A program made the translations under genes and the position numbers. Below the pieces are notes generated by a model. It was not told the origin of the DNA, did no database searches, and was given only the letters and a program-made list of their open reading frames with translations. 64,000 nucleotides of DNA from Pseudomonas lalucatii. Its GTDB lineage: Bacteria; Pseudomonadota; Gammaproteobacteria; Pseudomonadales; Pseudomonadaceae. The stretch lies in the NCBI RefSeq assembly GCF_018398425.1, contig NZ_JADPMV010000002.1, positions 1,288,501 through 1,352,500 on the forward strand. Reading direction: 5' to 3'. Below are positions 15,981 through 30,667 of this stretch, one piece after another (the first letter of the stretch is position 1; each line of letters begins with the position of its first letter).

Positions 15981-16667
15981 ATGCGCAAGTCCCTGCTCAC
16001 CCTCTCCCTACTGGCCATGGCAGTGGCCGCCCCCCTGGCCCAGGCCTACCAGGCGGGCGACTTTCTGCTCCGTGCCGGCGCCATCACCGTCGATCCGCAG
16101 GAAAAGAGCGGTGCCATCTGGGTCGGCGCGCTGCACAGCGACGTGCTCGGCACCAAGGCCTCGCTCAACAGCGATACCCAGCTGGGCCTGAACTTCGCCT
16201 ATATGCTCGGCGCCCATGTCGGCATCGAACTGCTGGCGGCGACGCCCTTCACCCATGATGTCGGCGTGAAAGGCATGCCGGGCCCCTTCGCCGGCCTGAA
16301 TGGCAAGCTGGGCGAGCTCAAGCAGCTGCCGCCGACCCTGAGCCTGCTGTACTACCCGCTGGACAGCGCCTCGCGCTTCCAGCCCTATGTGGGCGCGGGC
16401 ATCAACTACACCTGGTTCTTCGACGACAAGCTGAGCGGCGCAGCCGAGAGCAAGGGCTTCCGTGGCCTGGACATGGAGGACTCCTGGGGCCTGGCCGCCC
16501 AGCTGGGCATGGACTACATGCTCGGCGAGAACCTGCTGATCAACGGCCAGGTGCGCTATATCGACATCGACACCACGGGCACCACCGCCTTTGCCGGGCA
16601 GAAGGTCAAGGTGGATGTGGAGGTCGATCCCTGGGTCTATATGGTCGGCCTGGGCTACAGATTCTGA
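15981..16667 (+). CDS. oprG: OmpW-family outer membrane channel OprG
   Basis: 228 residues: signal peptide (MRKSLLTLSLLAMAVAAPLA, cut near residue 22-23), an eight-strand OmpW barrel (motifs AYQAGDFLLRAGAITVDP, YMLGAHVGIELLAATPF, YVGAGINYTWFFD) and the C-terminal aromatic signature LGYRF needed for BamA insertion. OprG passes small hydrophobic or amino-acid solutes through the outer membrane. Monocistronic: its own promoter upstream and a terminator straight after. Confidence 0.93.
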   Translation: MRKSLLTLSLLAMAVAAPLAQAYQAGDFLLRAGAITVDPQEKSGAIWVGALHSDVLGTKASLNSDTQLGLNFAYMLGAHVGIELLAATPFTHDVGVKGMPGPFAGLNGKLGELKQLPPTLSLLYYPLDSASRFQPYVGAGINYTWFFDDKLSGAAESKGFRGLDMEDSWGLAAQLGMDYMLGENLLINGQVRYIDIDTTGTTAFAGQKVKVDVEVDPWVYMVGLGYRF

Positions 16668-16680
16668 GCCCCGCCCCACG

Positions 16681-16710
16681 AAAAAGCCGGCAGTGCGCCG
16701 GCCTTTCTAT
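16681..16710. terminator. Terminator after oprG
   Basis: Inverted repeat GCCGGC-AGTGC-GCCGGC flanked by AAAAA on the left and TTTCT on the right, between convergent genes; likely active in both directions. Confidence 0.85.
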
Positions 16711-16722
16711 TCGGCGCTCGCC

Positions 16723-17655
16723 TCAGGCGAGCCCCAGCAGGCGCTGCAGGCCCAGGCGTAGCGGTGTGGGCGCGGGCAGCCGGTAGCCGGCCTGCAGGCG
16801 CCGGTTGTCCGCCCGCGAGTGGCGGATGTCGCCCGGCCGCGGCGCCTGATGGCTGACCGGCGGCAGGCCACCGAACAGGCCGGCGATCTCGGCCAGCAGC
16901 TGGTTGAGGCTGACGGCCTGGTTCCAGCCGACGTTCACCGCCCCCGGCACCGCGGCGGGGGCGAGCAACGCCTGCAGCAGCACCTCGACCAGGTCGGCGA
17001 TGTAGAAGAAGTCGCGGGTCTGCTCGCCGTCGCCGAACACGGTGATCGGCAGGCCCTGCTGGGCGCGCCGGGTGAAGATGCTGATCACCCCGGAATAGGG
17101 CGAGGACGGGTCCTGGCGCGGCCCGAAGATATTGAAGAAGCGGAAGATCGCCGGCTCCAGGCCATGCTGGCGCCGGTAGAAGTCCAGGTAGTGCTCGCTG
17201 GCCAGCTTGTCCGCCGCATAGGGCGTCAGCGGCGCCTTCGGGGTGTCCTCGTCGATCGCCTGACCTTCGCCGTTGTTGCCGTAGACCGCCGCACTGGAGG
17301 CGAACAGCACCCGCTTGACGCCCTGCACCCGCATGGCCTCGCAGACATTCAGGGTGCCGACGAAGTTGCTCCGGTGGGTACGCACCGGATCGTCCACCGA
17401 GGCCTGTACCGAGGCGACGGCCGCCAGGTGGGCCACCGCGCGGCAGCCGGCCATGGCCTCATCGACCCGGGCGGCATCGGCCACATCGCCCTCGATCAGC
17501 TGCAGGCGCGGCTCATCCAGCGGCAGGTTGCTGCGCTTGCCCATCGACAGGTCGTCCAGCACCCGCACGGCGCAGCCCCGAGCGAGCAGGGCATCGACCA
17601 GATGCGAGCCGATGAAGCCGGCGCCGCCGGTGACCAGGACGGGGGCGTCAGACAT
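16723..17655 (-). CDS. NAD-dependent epimerase/dehydratase (PA4068-like)
   Basis: 310 residues, extended short-chain dehydrogenase. Rossmann motif VTGGAGFIGSHLVDALL at residues 7-23, catalytic YAADK (YxxxK) near residue 147, and FGPRQDP plus QTRDFFYIADL typical of UDP-glucose 4-epimerase-like enzymes. It probably acts on a nucleotide sugar for surface polysaccharide; substrate not determinable. It starts inside the end of the upstream gene (eight-base overlap). Confidence 0.87.
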   Translation of the reverse strand: MSDAPVLVTGGAGFIGSHLVDALLARGCAVRVLDDLSMGKRSNLPLDEPRLQLIEGDVADAARVDEAMAGCRAVAHLAAVASVQASVDDPVRTHRSNFVGTLNVCEAMRVQGVKRVLFASSAAVYGNNGEGQAIDEDTPKAPLTPYAADKLASEHYLDFYRRQHGLEPAIFRFFNIFGPRQDPSSPYSGVISIFTRRAQQGLPITVFGDGEQTRDFFYIADLVEVLLQALLAPAAVPGAVNVGWNQAVSLNQLLAEIAGLFGGLPPVSHQAPRPGDIRHSRADNRRLQAGYRLPAPTPLRLGLQRLLGLA

Positions 17656-18538
17656 GGCGGTAGTAGCGATCCAGCAGGCTCGGCAACCCGGCGCGCCAGG
17701 CACGCGGCTTGATGCCGAAGGTATTGAGGATTTTCTTGCAGGCGAGCACCGCATGCTGCGGCTCTTCGGCCGCGTCGGGGCGGGCGGCATGGGCCTGGGC
17801 GGTGATCTCCTCCACCAGGTCATGCCGGTAGTTGCGCGCCTCGCTCAGCACCGCCTGCCCGAGGGCCAGGGCGGTGGTCGCCTCATGGCCGCCGTAGTGG
17901 TAGGTGCCCCACAGCGGCGACTGGCAATCGAGCTGTTTGAGCACGGCGAGGATCACCCGCGCGGCGTCGTCCACCGGTGTCGGGTTGCCGCGCCTGTCGT
18001 CGGCCAGGGCCAGGGCCGCGCCCTTCTCGGCGCGGGCCAGGAAGCGCGCCAACAGCCCCTCGGGACTGTCGTCCAGCAGCCAGCCGAAGCGCAGCAGCAC
18101 GTGCCGCGGACAGGCCGCGCGCACGCTCTGCTCCAGGCGCCACAGGGCCTGAGCACGGCCGCCCAGGGGCTGCGGCTCTTCCTTCTCGCTGTAGGCGGTC
18201 ACCCGCGAGCCATCGAACACCCGGTAGCTGGAGGGCTGCAGCAGGCGGATGTCGTGATGCCGGCAGAGTTCGGCGAGGCGCTCGACCGCGCGCTCCTGGG
18301 CTCCCAGGCGCGCCGCGTCGACGGCCCTGGCCTCGGCCTGAAACCAGTCGAAGTAGTAGGCCAGGTTGACCAGGGCATCGGGGCGGGTGTCGTCCAGCAA
18401 CTGGGTCAGGCTGGCGGCATCCCAGCCGCCCTCCGGCGGGCGCGGGGCGAGGAAACCGATATCCTCCTCGGCGCCGAGACGGATCAGGGCCTGCCCCAGC
18501 GCGTTGCCGCCCCCCAGCAGCATCAGGCGCATTCGCAT
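17648..18538 (-). CDS. RmlD-like sugar nucleotide reductase family protein (PA4069-like)
   Basis: 296 residues. Rossmann start LMLLGGGNALGQALIRLG and the RmlD-like features LVNLAYYFDWFQAE and LLQPSSYRVFDGS, GTYHYGGHEATT are visible. I do not see a clean catalytic YxxxK in the usual place, so activity as a dTDP-dehydrorhamnose reductase is doubtful. Start chosen at ATG 18538 (MRMRLML); no strong Shine-Dalgarno. It overlaps and is probably cotranscribed with the epimerase gene. Confidence 0.7.
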   Translation of the reverse strand: MRMRLMLLGGGNALGQALIRLGAEEDIGFLAPRPPEGGWDAASLTQLLDDTRPDALVNLAYYFDWFQAEARAVDAARLGAQERAVERLAELCRHHDIRLLQPSSYRVFDGSRVTAYSEKEEPQPLGGRAQALWRLEQSVRAACPRHVLLRFGWLLDDSPEGLLARFLARAEKGAALALADDRRGNPTPVDDAARVILAVLKQLDCQSPLWGTYHYGGHEATTALALGQAVLSEARNYRHDLVEEITAQAHAARPDAAEEPQHAVLACKKILNTFGIKPRAWRAGLPSLLDRYYRHV

Positions 18539-18560
18539 GATAAAGGCTGAACTCAGGCGA

Positions 18561-19052
18561 TCAGAACGGGATGTCGTCGTCGAAGCTGTCGAAGTCCGCG
18601 GCCGGCTGGGCCGGTTGCTGCGGCGCCGGACGCGCGGCCTGCTGTTGCGGTGCACGCTGCGGCGCCGGACGCTGCTGGCGCGGAGCGTTGTCGCCACTGT
18701 CGCCGCTCGGACGGCCGCCAAGCAGCTGCATGGTGCCCTGCATGTCGACGATGACCTCGGTGGTGTAGCGCTTGACGCCGTCCTTCTCCCACTCGCGAGT
18801 CTGCAGCTTGCCCTCGATATACACCTGGGAGCCCTTGCGCAGGTATTCGCCGGCGATCTCGGCGACCTTGCCGAACAGCGCCACGCGGTGCCACTCGGTC
18901 TTCTCGACCTTCTGTCCGGTCTGCTTGTCGGTCCACTGCTCGCTGGTGGCCAGGCTCAGGTTGGTCACCGCATTGCCGCTGGGCAGGTAGCGGGTCTCCG
19001 GGTCCTGTCCACAGGTGCCGACCAGAATGACTTTGTTAACCCCACGGGCCAT
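18561..19052 (-). CDS. ssb: Single-stranded DNA-binding protein
   Basis: 163 residues: OB fold in residues 1-110 ([20 protein letters not shown] and [18 protein letters not shown]), a Gln/Pro/Ala-rich linker, and the acidic tip DDDIPF that recruits replication and repair partners. Essential single-strand DNA binder. It follows the MFS gene by 17 bp and is divergent to uvrA as in other pseudomonads. I see no clear LexA box. Confidence 0.98.
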   Translation of the reverse strand: MARGVNKVILVGTCGQDPETRYLPSGNAVTNLSLATSEQWTDKQTGQKVEKTEWHRVALFGKVAEIAGEYLRKGSQVYIEGKLQTREWEKDGVKRYTTEVIVDMQGTMQLLGGRPSGDSGDNAPRQQRPAPQRAPQQQAARPAPQQPAQPAADFDSFDDDIPF

Positions 19053-19069
19053 AACGTTCTCCTAGGCTT

Positions 19070-20458
19070 TCAGCACGTCGCCGGCGCCGGCTCGATCAGG
19101 CGCTCCAGGGACGTGCGATCCAATTGTTGGGTATCCACTTTGATGTAGAGCGCGGCTTCATCACGCACCACCACGGCATCCGCCACTCCGGGCACGGCCA
19201 GTAATCGCTCGGCCAGCCCCGCTTCTTGCAAGGCCGCGGCTGAAAGCGGCAGGCGCAGGCTGGTGACATAAGGCGGTTCGCGCATAGTAACAGCAAAGAC
19301 CAGCCAAAGCAGGGCCAGCAGGGCGCAGCCGAGGAACACGCCCGACAGGCTGTAGTGCTGATACAGCCAGCCGCCGAGGATGCCGCCCAGGGCCGCGCCG
19401 AGGAACTGGCTGGTGGAGTACACGCCCATGGCCGTGCCCTTGCCGCCGGCCGGGGCGACCTTGCTGATCAGCGAGGGCAGCGAGGCCTCCAGCAGGTTGA
19501 AGGCGGTGAAGAACAGCACCGTGCCCAGCACCAGCGCGCGCAAGCTGTCGCCGAAAGCCCAGAAGTGCAGTTCGCAGAGCAGCAGCACCGCCACCGCGCC
19601 GAGCAGCACCCGCTTCATCCGGCGCTTCTTCTCGCCGTAGATGATGAAGGGCAGCATGCCGAAGAAGCCGATCAGCAGCGCGACCAGGTACACCCACCAG
19701 TGTTCCTCCTTGGCCAGCCCACCCTGCTCCACCAGGGCCAGCGGCAGGGCGACGAAGCTGGCCATGAGGATGGCGTGCAGGGCCAGGATGCCGAAGTCCA
19801 GGCGCAGCAGCTCGGCGTGCTTGAGGGTCGGCCACAACGCCTGCCGGGCCACGCCCGACTCGCGGTGCTGCAGCGGCCCGGCGGTGCGCGGCACCAGGCC
19901 GGCGACTATCAGCATGCCCAGCAGGGCCATGGCCGCGGTGGCCCAGAACAGCCCGGACAGGCCGAAGGCGCGGGTCAGCAGCGGCCCCACCACCATGGCC
20001 ACGGCGAAGGACAGGCCGATGCTCATGCCGATCAGCGCCATGGCCTTGGTCCGGTGCTGCTCGCGGGTCAGGTCCGAGAGCAGCGCCATCACCGCCGCCG
20101 AGATGGCCCCGGCGCCCTGCAGCACGCGCCCGGCGATCACCCCCCAGATGGAGTCGGCATTGGCCGCCAGCACGCTGCCGGCGGCGAAGATCAGCAGGCC
20201 GACGTAGATCACCGGACGCCGGCCGATACGGTCGCTGAGCATGCCGAAGGGTATCTGCAGCAGCGCCTGGGTCAGGCCGTAGGCGCCGATGGCCAGGCCG
20301 ATCAGCGCCGGCGTGCTACCGGCCAGCTCCATGCCGTAGGTCGCCAGCACCGGCAGCACCATGAACATGCCAAGCATGCGGAAGGCGAACACCAGCGCCA
20401 GGCCACCGGCCGCGCGGGTCTCCCCGGCGCTCATACGCTCGCTGTGCGAATCGTGCAT
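19070..20458 (-). CDS. YajR-type MFS transporter with C-terminal YAM domain
   Basis: 462 residues. Twelve membrane helices span about 15-390; MFS motif A is [12 protein letters not shown] near residue 74. After the last helix, residues about 400-460 form a soluble ferredoxin-like domain ([20 protein letters not shown], then LYIKVD), which fits the YAM domain of E. coli YajR. Proton-driven export is expected; substrate unknown. Translation start ATG 20458 is 134 bp from the divergent uvrA start. Confidence 0.88.
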   Translation of the reverse strand: MHDSHSERMSAGETRAAGGLALVFAFRMLGMFMVLPVLATYGMELAGSTPALIGLAIGAYGLTQALLQIPFGMLSDRIGRRPVIYVGLLIFAAGSVLAANADSIWGVIAGRVLQGAGAISAAVMALLSDLTREQHRTKAMALIGMSIGLSFAVAMVVGPLLTRAFGLSGLFWATAAMALLGMLIVAGLVPRTAGPLQHRESGVARQALWPTLKHAELLRLDFGILALHAILMASFVALPLALVEQGGLAKEEHWWVYLVALLIGFFGMLPFIIYGEKKRRMKRVLLGAVAVLLLCELHFWAFGDSLRALVLGTVLFFTAFNLLEASLPSLISKVAPAGGKGTAMGVYSTSQFLGAALGGILGGWLYQHYSLSGVFLGCALLALLWLVFAVTMREPPYVTSLRLPLSAAALQEAGLAERLLAVPGVADAVVVRDEAALYIKVDTQQLDRTSLERLIEPAPATC

Positions 20459-20527
20459 TTACCCAAGCCCTACCGAAACGAGGCGGCGATTCTAGCAGCC
20501 ATCCCGCCCGCGGCACAGGCACGCACT

Positions 20528-20557
20528 TTGCCGCAGGGCGACGCCAAGCCCTATACT
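20528..20557 (+). promoter_or_regulatory. Predicted uvrA promoter
   Basis: TTGCCG (20528-20533), 18-bp spacer, TATACT (20552-20557), followed by the GTG start 36 bp further on. I looked for a LexA box (CTG-N10-CAG) in this gap and did not find one, so SOS control here is not supported. Confidence 0.5.
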
Positions 20558-20592
20558 CGCGGGTTTCCGCCCGCCATGCGAGGCCGCTGTTC

Positions 20593-23448
<2,856 letters not shown>

Positions 23449-23467
23449 GCCGGCCGCCACCAATTAC

Positions 23468-23497
23468 GCAAAAGCCCCGGAAGACCGGGGCTTTTGC
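23468..23497. terminator. Bidirectional terminator between uvrA and katG
   Basis: A 13-bp perfect stem (GCAAAAGCCCCGG with CCGGGGCTTTTGC) around AAGA, with A and T runs built into the stem ends; uvrA and katG converge on it. Confidence 0.93.
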
Positions 23498-23518
23498 GTC
23501 CGCAGAGGCGGTTCGCCG

Positions 23519-25953
<2,435 letters not shown>

Positions 25954-25980
25954 CAGAAACGGGCCTTGTGGCCCGTTATT
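25954..25980 (-). terminator. Terminator after the NhaC-family gene
   Basis: AACGGGCC and GGCCCGTT pair around a four-base loop (TTGT on the plus strand), directly after the stop of the antiporter gene. Confidence 0.75.
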
Positions 25981-25994
25981 TCATCTCAGCACGC

Positions 25995-27356
25995 TCAGGC
26001 GATCAGCAGGAAGCCGACGAAGGCCAGGGCCGCCGCGATCAGGGTATAGGGCAATTGGGTCAGTGCATGGCTGATCAGGTTGCAGCCCGAGCCCTGCGCC
26101 GCCAGCACCGTGGAGTCACTGTAGAAGCAGGCCTGGCTGCCGAACGCCGAAGCCGAGAGCAGAGCGCCGATCACCAGCGGAATATTGGCATCCAGGGCAT
26201 AGGCCAGCGGCATGACGATTGGAATCGTCACCGCGAAGATGCCCCACGACGACCCGGTGGCAAACGCCAGCAGGGCCATGGCCACGAATACCAGTGCCGG
26301 CAGCAGCTGCGCCGTCATATAGGGTTTAAGCGACTCGACCACGTACTGCGGCAGCAGCAACTGGTCGCATACATCCTTGAAGATGAAGGCCGCGATGACC
26401 GTGCCAATGGCCGGCAGCATGGTCTTGAAGCCCTCCATCATTTGCTCGAGCATCTCGTCCAGCGGCATCAGCCCCTGCACCAGGTAGAAGGGCACCATCA
26501 GCGCCAGGGTCGCCAGCATGCCCATCCACACGTCGATATCGAAGTAGACGGTGAAGCCGACCAGCAGCAGCAGCGGTACGATGAAGTTGTGCAGCCGGCC
26601 AGAGTTCTTGTCGGCCTCGGCCAGTTCCTGCTCCACGGCCTCGACGCTCAGCTCGGCGACGTGCATGGCGCCGGCCGAACCGTGGCGCGCCAGCATCTCG
26701 GCCTTGCGCATCGGGCCGATGGCCGGGAACAGCCCGGCCGCCACCAGCACCACCAGCATGACCGACAGCCAGGCATAGAACATGTATGGGATGGCTTGCA
26801 TGTAGACGCCGATGCCCTGTCCGGCTGCGGCGATCCCGTTGCTTTCCAGCAGGCCGCCGAAGAACACCGCCCAGGTCGACAGCGGCACCAGCACACAGAC
26901 CGGCGCCGCGGTGGAATCGACCACATAGGCGAGCATTTCGCGGGAAACCTTGAAGCGGTCGGTGACCCGCTTCATGGTCTCGCCCACGGTGAGGGCATTG
27001 AGGTAGTCGTCGACGAAGATCACCAGGCCCAGCACGCAGGTCATCAGCAACGAGGAGCGACGCCCCTTGGCCAGCTTCAGCGCAGCCCGCCCGAAGGCCA
27101 GCGCACCGCCCGTACGCACCAGCAGGGCGATCAGCGCACCGAAGCTGCCACAGACCAGGATCAGCCAGCCGATGGTTTCGTCCTGCATCACCCTCAGGGA
27201 TATCTCGGCGAAACCGCCCAGCGCCGCCTGGGGGCCGAGCAGCAGCAGGCCGGCGATCGCGCCGAGCACCAGCGCCAGGATGGGCCGGCGCAGCCAGATA
27301 GCCAGAATCAATACGACAGCGGGAGGGAGCAAACTCAGAGCGGTAGGTTCGGACAT
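25995..27356 (-). CDS. NhaC-family Na+/H+ antiporter-like membrane protein
   Basis: 453 residues with about eleven to twelve hydrophobic segments, for example ALSLLPPAVVLILAIWL at the N-terminus and PYTLIAAALAFVGFLLIA at the C-terminus. Family motifs FVDDYLNALTVG near residue 135, DSTAAPVCVLVPLSTWA and ATGSSWGIFAVTIPIVMPLA are those of NhaC/YuiF transporters. The ion or substrate could equally be an organic anion or amino acid exchanged for Na+. I chose ATG 27356 (MSEPTALS); an in-frame TTG three codons earlier is possible. Monocistronic between terminators. Confidence 0.85.
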   Translation of the reverse strand: MSEPTALSLLPPAVVLILAIWLRRPILALVLGAIAGLLLLGPQAALGGFAEISLRVMQDETIGWLILVCGSFGALIALLVRTGGALAFGRAALKLAKGRRSSLLMTCVLGLVIFVDDYLNALTVGETMKRVTDRFKVSREMLAYVVDSTAAPVCVLVPLSTWAVFFGGLLESNGIAAAGQGIGVYMQAIPYMFYAWLSVMLVVLVAAGLFPAIGPMRKAEMLARHGSAGAMHVAELSVEAVEQELAEADKNSGRLHNFIVPLLLLVGFTVYFDIDVWMGMLATLALMVPFYLVQGLMPLDEMLEQMMEGFKTMLPAIGTVIAAFIFKDVCDQLLLPQYVVESLKPYMTAQLLPALVFVAMALLAFATGSSWGIFAVTIPIVMPLAYALDANIPLVIGALLSASAFGSQACFYSDSTVLAAQGSGCNLISHALTQLPYTLIAAALAFVGFLLIA

Positions 27357-27469
27357 GATGTGCAATTGTTCTTATTGGAGCCGGGTTACGGCGGGTTCGA
27401 AGACAGACGAACCTTACCCGAGCCGGCGCATGCACACAATATCAAACACGACGTGCGGAATATTATTCA

Positions 27470-27502
27470 CCACAAAAACAAAAAACCGGGCCTGGGCCCG
27501 GT
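27470..27502 (-). terminator. Terminator of the alpha operon (after rplQ)
   Basis: AACCGGGCC and GGCCCGGTT pair around two bases (27484-27502); on the minus strand the stem is followed by TTTTTTGTTTTTG. It ends the long ribosomal-protein transcript. Confidence 0.92.
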
Positions 27503-27521
27503 TCTTCTTACCACCTGCAAC

Positions 27522-27908
27522 TTACTCGGCAGCTTCCACTGCGCCGCCGACCGGACGGTCGACCAGCTCAACGTAAGCCATCGGAGCGTTGTCGCCAGCG
27601 CGGAAACCGCACTTGAGGATACGCAGGTAACCGCCCTGACGGGTGGCGTAGCGCTTGCCCAGGTCGTTGAACAGCTTGCCGACGATGGCTTTCGAACGGG
27701 TACGGTCGAAGGCCAGACGACGGTTGGCAACGCTGTCTACTTTAGCCAGGGTGATCAGCGGCTCGGCGACGCGACGCAGTTCCTTGGCTTTCGGCAGAGT
27801 AGTTTTGATCAGCTCGTGCTCGAACAGCGAAACCGCCATGTTCTGGAACATGGCCTGGCGGTGGGCGCTGGTACGGCTGAGGTGACGGCCACTTTTACGA
27901 TGACGCAT
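27522..27908 (-). CDS. rplQ: 50S ribosomal protein L17
   Basis: 128 residues; [20 protein letters not shown] is the invariant L17 N-terminus. It binds 23S rRNA near the exit tunnel on the solvent side of the large subunit. Last gene of the alpha operon, 42 bp after rpoA and ahead of a strong terminator. The C-terminal tail ([11 protein letters not shown]) is variable between pseudomonads. Confidence 0.98.
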   Translation of the reverse strand: MRHRKSGRHLSRTSAHRQAMFQNMAVSLFEHELIKTTLPKAKELRRVAEPLITLAKVDSVANRRLAFDRTRSKAIVGKLFNDLGKRYATRQGGYLRILKCGFRAGDNAPMAYVELVDRPVGGAVEAAE

Positions 27909-27950
27909 GATTCAATTCCTTACCAAACTCACGTTCGGTGATGATGACGA

Positions 27951-28952
27951 TCAGGCAGTCGCCTTATCGTCTTTCTTCAGACTTGCCGGCGGCCAGTTGT
28001 CGAGGCGCATACCGAGGGACAGACCGCGAGAAGCCAGAACATCCTTGATCTCGGTCAGGGACTTCTTGCCCAGGTTCGGGGTTTTCAACAGCTCTACTTC
28101 GGTGCGCTGAATCAGATCGCCGATGTAGTAGATGTTTTCTGCCTTGAGGCAGTTGGCCGAACGAACGGTCAGTTCCAGGTCGTCTACCGGGCGCAGCAGG
28201 ATCGGATCGATCTCGTCTTCCTGCTCGACCACCACTGGCTCACTGTCACCCTTGAGGTCGACGAACGCGGCCAGCTGCTGCTGCAGGATGGTCGCGGCAC
28301 GACGGATAGCCTCTTCCGGGTCCAGGGTACCGTTGGTTTCCAGGTCGATGACCAGTTTGTCCAGGTTGGTACGCTGCTCGACACGAGCGTTTTCCACCAC
28401 GTAGGACACACGGCGCACCGGGCTGAACGAAGCGTCGAGCTGCAAGCGACCGATGCTGCGGCTCTCGTCTTCGTCGCTCTGGCGCGCGTCCGCCGGCTCA
28501 TAGCCGCGGCCACGGGCCACGGTGAGTTTCATGTTCAACGCGCCATTGGCGGCCAGGTTGGCGATTACGTGGTCGCCGTTGACGATTTCGACATCGTGAT
28601 CCAGCTGAATATCGGCAGCGGTAACTACACCCGAGCCCTTCTTCGCCAGAGTCAGCGTCACTTCGTCGCGACCGTGCAGCTTGACAGCCAGACCTTTCAG
28701 GTTGAGCAGGATCTCGATGACATCTTCCTGCACACCTTCGATGGCGCTGTACTCGTGGAGCACACCGTCAATCTCGGCCTCGACTACTGCACAGCCAGGC
28801 ATGGAGGACAACAGGATGCGGCGCAGCGCGTTGCCCAGGGTATGGCCGAAACCACGCTCGAGAGGCTCGAGGGTGATCTTGGCGCGGGTCGGACTGACCA
28901 CCTGCACATCAATGTGACGGGGGGTCAGGAACTCATTTACCGAAATCTGCAT
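27951..28952 (-). CDS. rpoA: RNA polymerase alpha subunit
   Basis: 333 residues. N-terminal assembly domain (about 1-230) with [20 protein letters not shown] that contacts beta and beta-prime, a flexible linker, and the C-terminal domain from about 250 ([20 protein letters not shown]) containing the helix-hairpin-helix that binds UP elements and activators. It is transcribed within the alpha operon between rpsD and rplQ, as in other gammaproteobacteria. Confidence 0.99.
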   Translation of the reverse strand: MQISVNEFLTPRHIDVQVVSPTRAKITLEPLERGFGHTLGNALRRILLSSMPGCAVVEAEIDGVLHEYSAIEGVQEDVIEILLNLKGLAVKLHGRDEVTLTLAKKGSGVVTAADIQLDHDVEIVNGDHVIANLAANGALNMKLTVARGRGYEPADARQSDEDESRSIGRLQLDASFSPVRRVSYVVENARVEQRTNLDKLVIDLETNGTLDPEEAIRRAATILQQQLAAFVDLKGDSEPVVVEQEDEIDPILLRPVDDLELTVRSANCLKAENIYYIGDLIQRTEVELLKTPNLGKKSLTEIKDVLASRGLSLGMRLDNWPPASLKKDDKATA

Positions 28953-28974
28953 GGATGCACCTATTTTCTAGCCC

Positions 28975-29595
28975 TTACTTGGAGTAGAGCTCGACAATCA
29001 GGCTTTCGTTGATGTCGGCGGAGAGGTCACTGCGAGCCGGGACGCTTTTGAATACGCCGGACTTCTTCTCAGTGTCCACTTCTACCCATTCAACGCGGCC
29101 ACGCTGGGCGCACAGCTCAAGAGCCTGAACAATGCGCAGCTGATTCTTCGACTTCTCGCGAACAGCAACGACGTCGCCAGCTTTAACCTGGTAGGACGGG
29201 ACGTTTACGGTCTGACCGTTGACGCTGATCGCTTTGTGCGAAACCAGCTGACGGGATTCGGCGCGGGTAGCACCAAAGCCCATACGGTAAACCACGTTAT
29301 CCAGACGGCACTCCAGCAGCTGCAGCAGGTTCTCGCCGGTGGCGCCCTTCTGGCTGGCAGCTTGCTTGTAGTAACCGCTGAACTGACGCTCCAGCACGCC
29401 GTAGATACGACGGACTTTCTGCTTTTCGCGCAGCTGGGTGCCGTAGTCGGACTGACGGCTACGGCGCTGGCCGTGAATACCCGGGGCTGCTTCGATGTTG
29501 CACTTCGATTCCAGAGCGCGAACGCCGCTCTTCAGGAACAGATCGGTGCCTTCACGACGAGACAGTTTGCATTTGGGACCAATGTAACGAGCCAT
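28975..29595 (-). CDS. rpsD: 30S ribosomal protein S4
   Basis: 206 residues, standard length. [20 protein letters not shown] at the N-terminus and an S4 RNA-binding domain about residues 95-160 ([20 protein letters not shown]). It is a primary 16S rRNA binder that nucleates 30S assembly, and in E. coli represses its own alpha operon by binding the rpsM leader. Gap of 17 bp to rpsK. Confidence 0.99.
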   Translation of the reverse strand: MARYIGPKCKLSRREGTDLFLKSGVRALESKCNIEAAPGIHGQRRSRQSDYGTQLREKQKVRRIYGVLERQFSGYYKQAASQKGATGENLLQLLECRLDNVVYRMGFGATRAESRQLVSHKAISVNGQTVNVPSYQVKAGDVVAVREKSKNQLRIVQALELCAQRGRVEWVEVDTEKKSGVFKSVPARSDLSADINESLIVELYSK

Positions 29596-29612
29596 TTCTC
29601 ACTGTCTCCTGA

Positions 29613-30002
29613 TTACACGCGACGCTTCTTCGAAGGACGGCACCCGTTATGCGGGATGGGCGTCACATCGGTGATGCTGGCGATCTTGTAACCGCAGCCG
29701 TTCAATGCACGGACAGCGGACTCACGACCCGGACCGGGACCCTTGACGTTCACGTCGAGGTTCTTCAGGCCGTATTCCAGCGCGGCTTGACCAGCGCGCT
29801 CGGCAGCCACCTGGGCAGCGAACGGGGTGCTCTTGCGCGAGCCGCGGAAGCCCGAACCACCGGAGGTGGCCCAGGACAGGGCGTTGCCCTGACGGTCGGT
29901 GATGGTCACGATGGTGTTGTTGAAAGACGCGTGGATGTGGGCGATGCCATCAACCACCGTCTTTTTGACTTTCTTACGAGTACGAGCAGCAGGTTTTGCC
30001 AT
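29613..30002 (-). CDS. rpsK: 30S ribosomal protein S11
   Basis: 129 residues: basic N-terminus [20 protein letters not shown], central [21 protein letters not shown] and C-terminal [20 protein letters not shown] are all typical. It lies on the 30S platform and contacts mRNA near the E site. 30 bp from rpsM. Confidence 0.99.
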   Translation of the reverse strand: MAKPAARTRKKVKKTVVDGIAHIHASFNNTIVTITDRQGNALSWATSGGSGFRGSRKSTPFAAQVAAERAGQAALEYGLKNLDVNVKGPGPGRESAVRALNGCGYKIASITDVTPIPHNGCRPSKKRRV

Positions 30003-30032
30003 GACTAAATTCCTGTCGATTCGCGAATGCGA

Positions 30033-30389
30033 TTACTTGCGGATCGGCTTGCGCGGGCCCTTGCGGGTGCGGGCGTTGGTCTTGGTGCGCTGGCCACGGA
30101 CCGGCAGACCACGACGATGGCGCAGGCCGCGGTAGCAGCCCAGATCCATCAAGCGCTTGATCTTCATGTTCACTTCGCGGCGCAGGTCACCCTCGGTGTT
30201 CACCTTGGCGACTTCGCCACGCAGCTGCTCGATCTGCTCGTCAGAGAGATCTTTGATCTTTACCGCGGGATTGACCCCGGCAGCAGCACAGATTTTCTGT
30301 GCGGTGGTGCGACCGACACCGAAGATGTAGGTCAGCGAGATAACAGTGTGCTTGTTATCCGGAATGTTAACGCCTGCAATACGGGCCAT
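30033..30389 (-). CDS. rpsM: 30S ribosomal protein S13
   Basis: 118 residues, [20 protein letters not shown] start and the basic C-terminal tail ([20 protein letters not shown]) that reaches toward the P-site tRNA. It forms bridges with the 50S subunit in the 30S head. First gene of the alpha operon; a 133-bp gap with a strong hairpin separates it from rpmJ. Confidence 0.99.
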   Translation of the reverse strand: MARIAGVNIPDNKHTVISLTYIFGVGRTTAQKICAAAGVNPAVKIKDLSDEQIEQLRGEVAKVNTEGDLRREVNMKIKRLMDLGCYRGLRHRRGLPVRGQRTKTNARTRKGPRKPIRK

Positions 30390-30477
30390 TCAGTGGAACT
30401 CCAATTGACAGCTACCTACGCCCCGGAAGCCAAGAAATAGGGCGCGAGATATTAACGCTGTAGAAACAAATAATCAA

Positions 30478-30501
30478 CCCGGCAGCGCACTAGCTGCCGG
30501 G
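30478..30501 (-). terminator. Hairpin between rpmJ (spc) and rpsM (alpha)
   Basis: CCCGGCAGC and GCTGCCGGG form a perfect 9-bp stem with a six-base loop; on the minus strand it is followed by TTGATTATTTG. It marks the spc/alpha boundary as a weak terminator or RNA processing site. I could not recognise the E. coli-type S4-binding pseudoknot in the 30390-30477 leader. Confidence 0.6.
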
Positions 30502-30522
30502 CTTATCACGCTTCACTCACAC

Positions 30523-30639
30523 TCAGCCTTGGCGCTGCTTGTGACGCGGCTCCGCGCTGCAAATCACTCGCACGACACCTTCGCGACGAATAATTTTGCA
30601 GTTACGGCACAGCTTTTTCACCGATGCACGAACTTTCAT
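30523..30639 (-). CDS. rpmJ: 50S ribosomal protein L36 (zinc form)
   Basis: 38 residues: [20 protein letters not shown], then the second half with [14 protein letters not shown]. Cys11, Cys14, Cys27 and His32 make the zinc ribbon, so this is the zinc-binding (C+) L36. A zinc-free paralogue under Zur control is common elsewhere in such genomes. Stabilises 23S rRNA near the base of the L7/L12 stalk. It lies 28 bp after secY, at the end of spc. Confidence 0.98.
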
Positions 30640-30667
30640 CACCAACTCCTCGAACCTTATGGACACT

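Noticed and set aside
20459..20592. Possible LexA/SOS box between the MFS gene and uvrA
   Set aside because: No CTG-N10-CAG-like palindrome was found in the gap.
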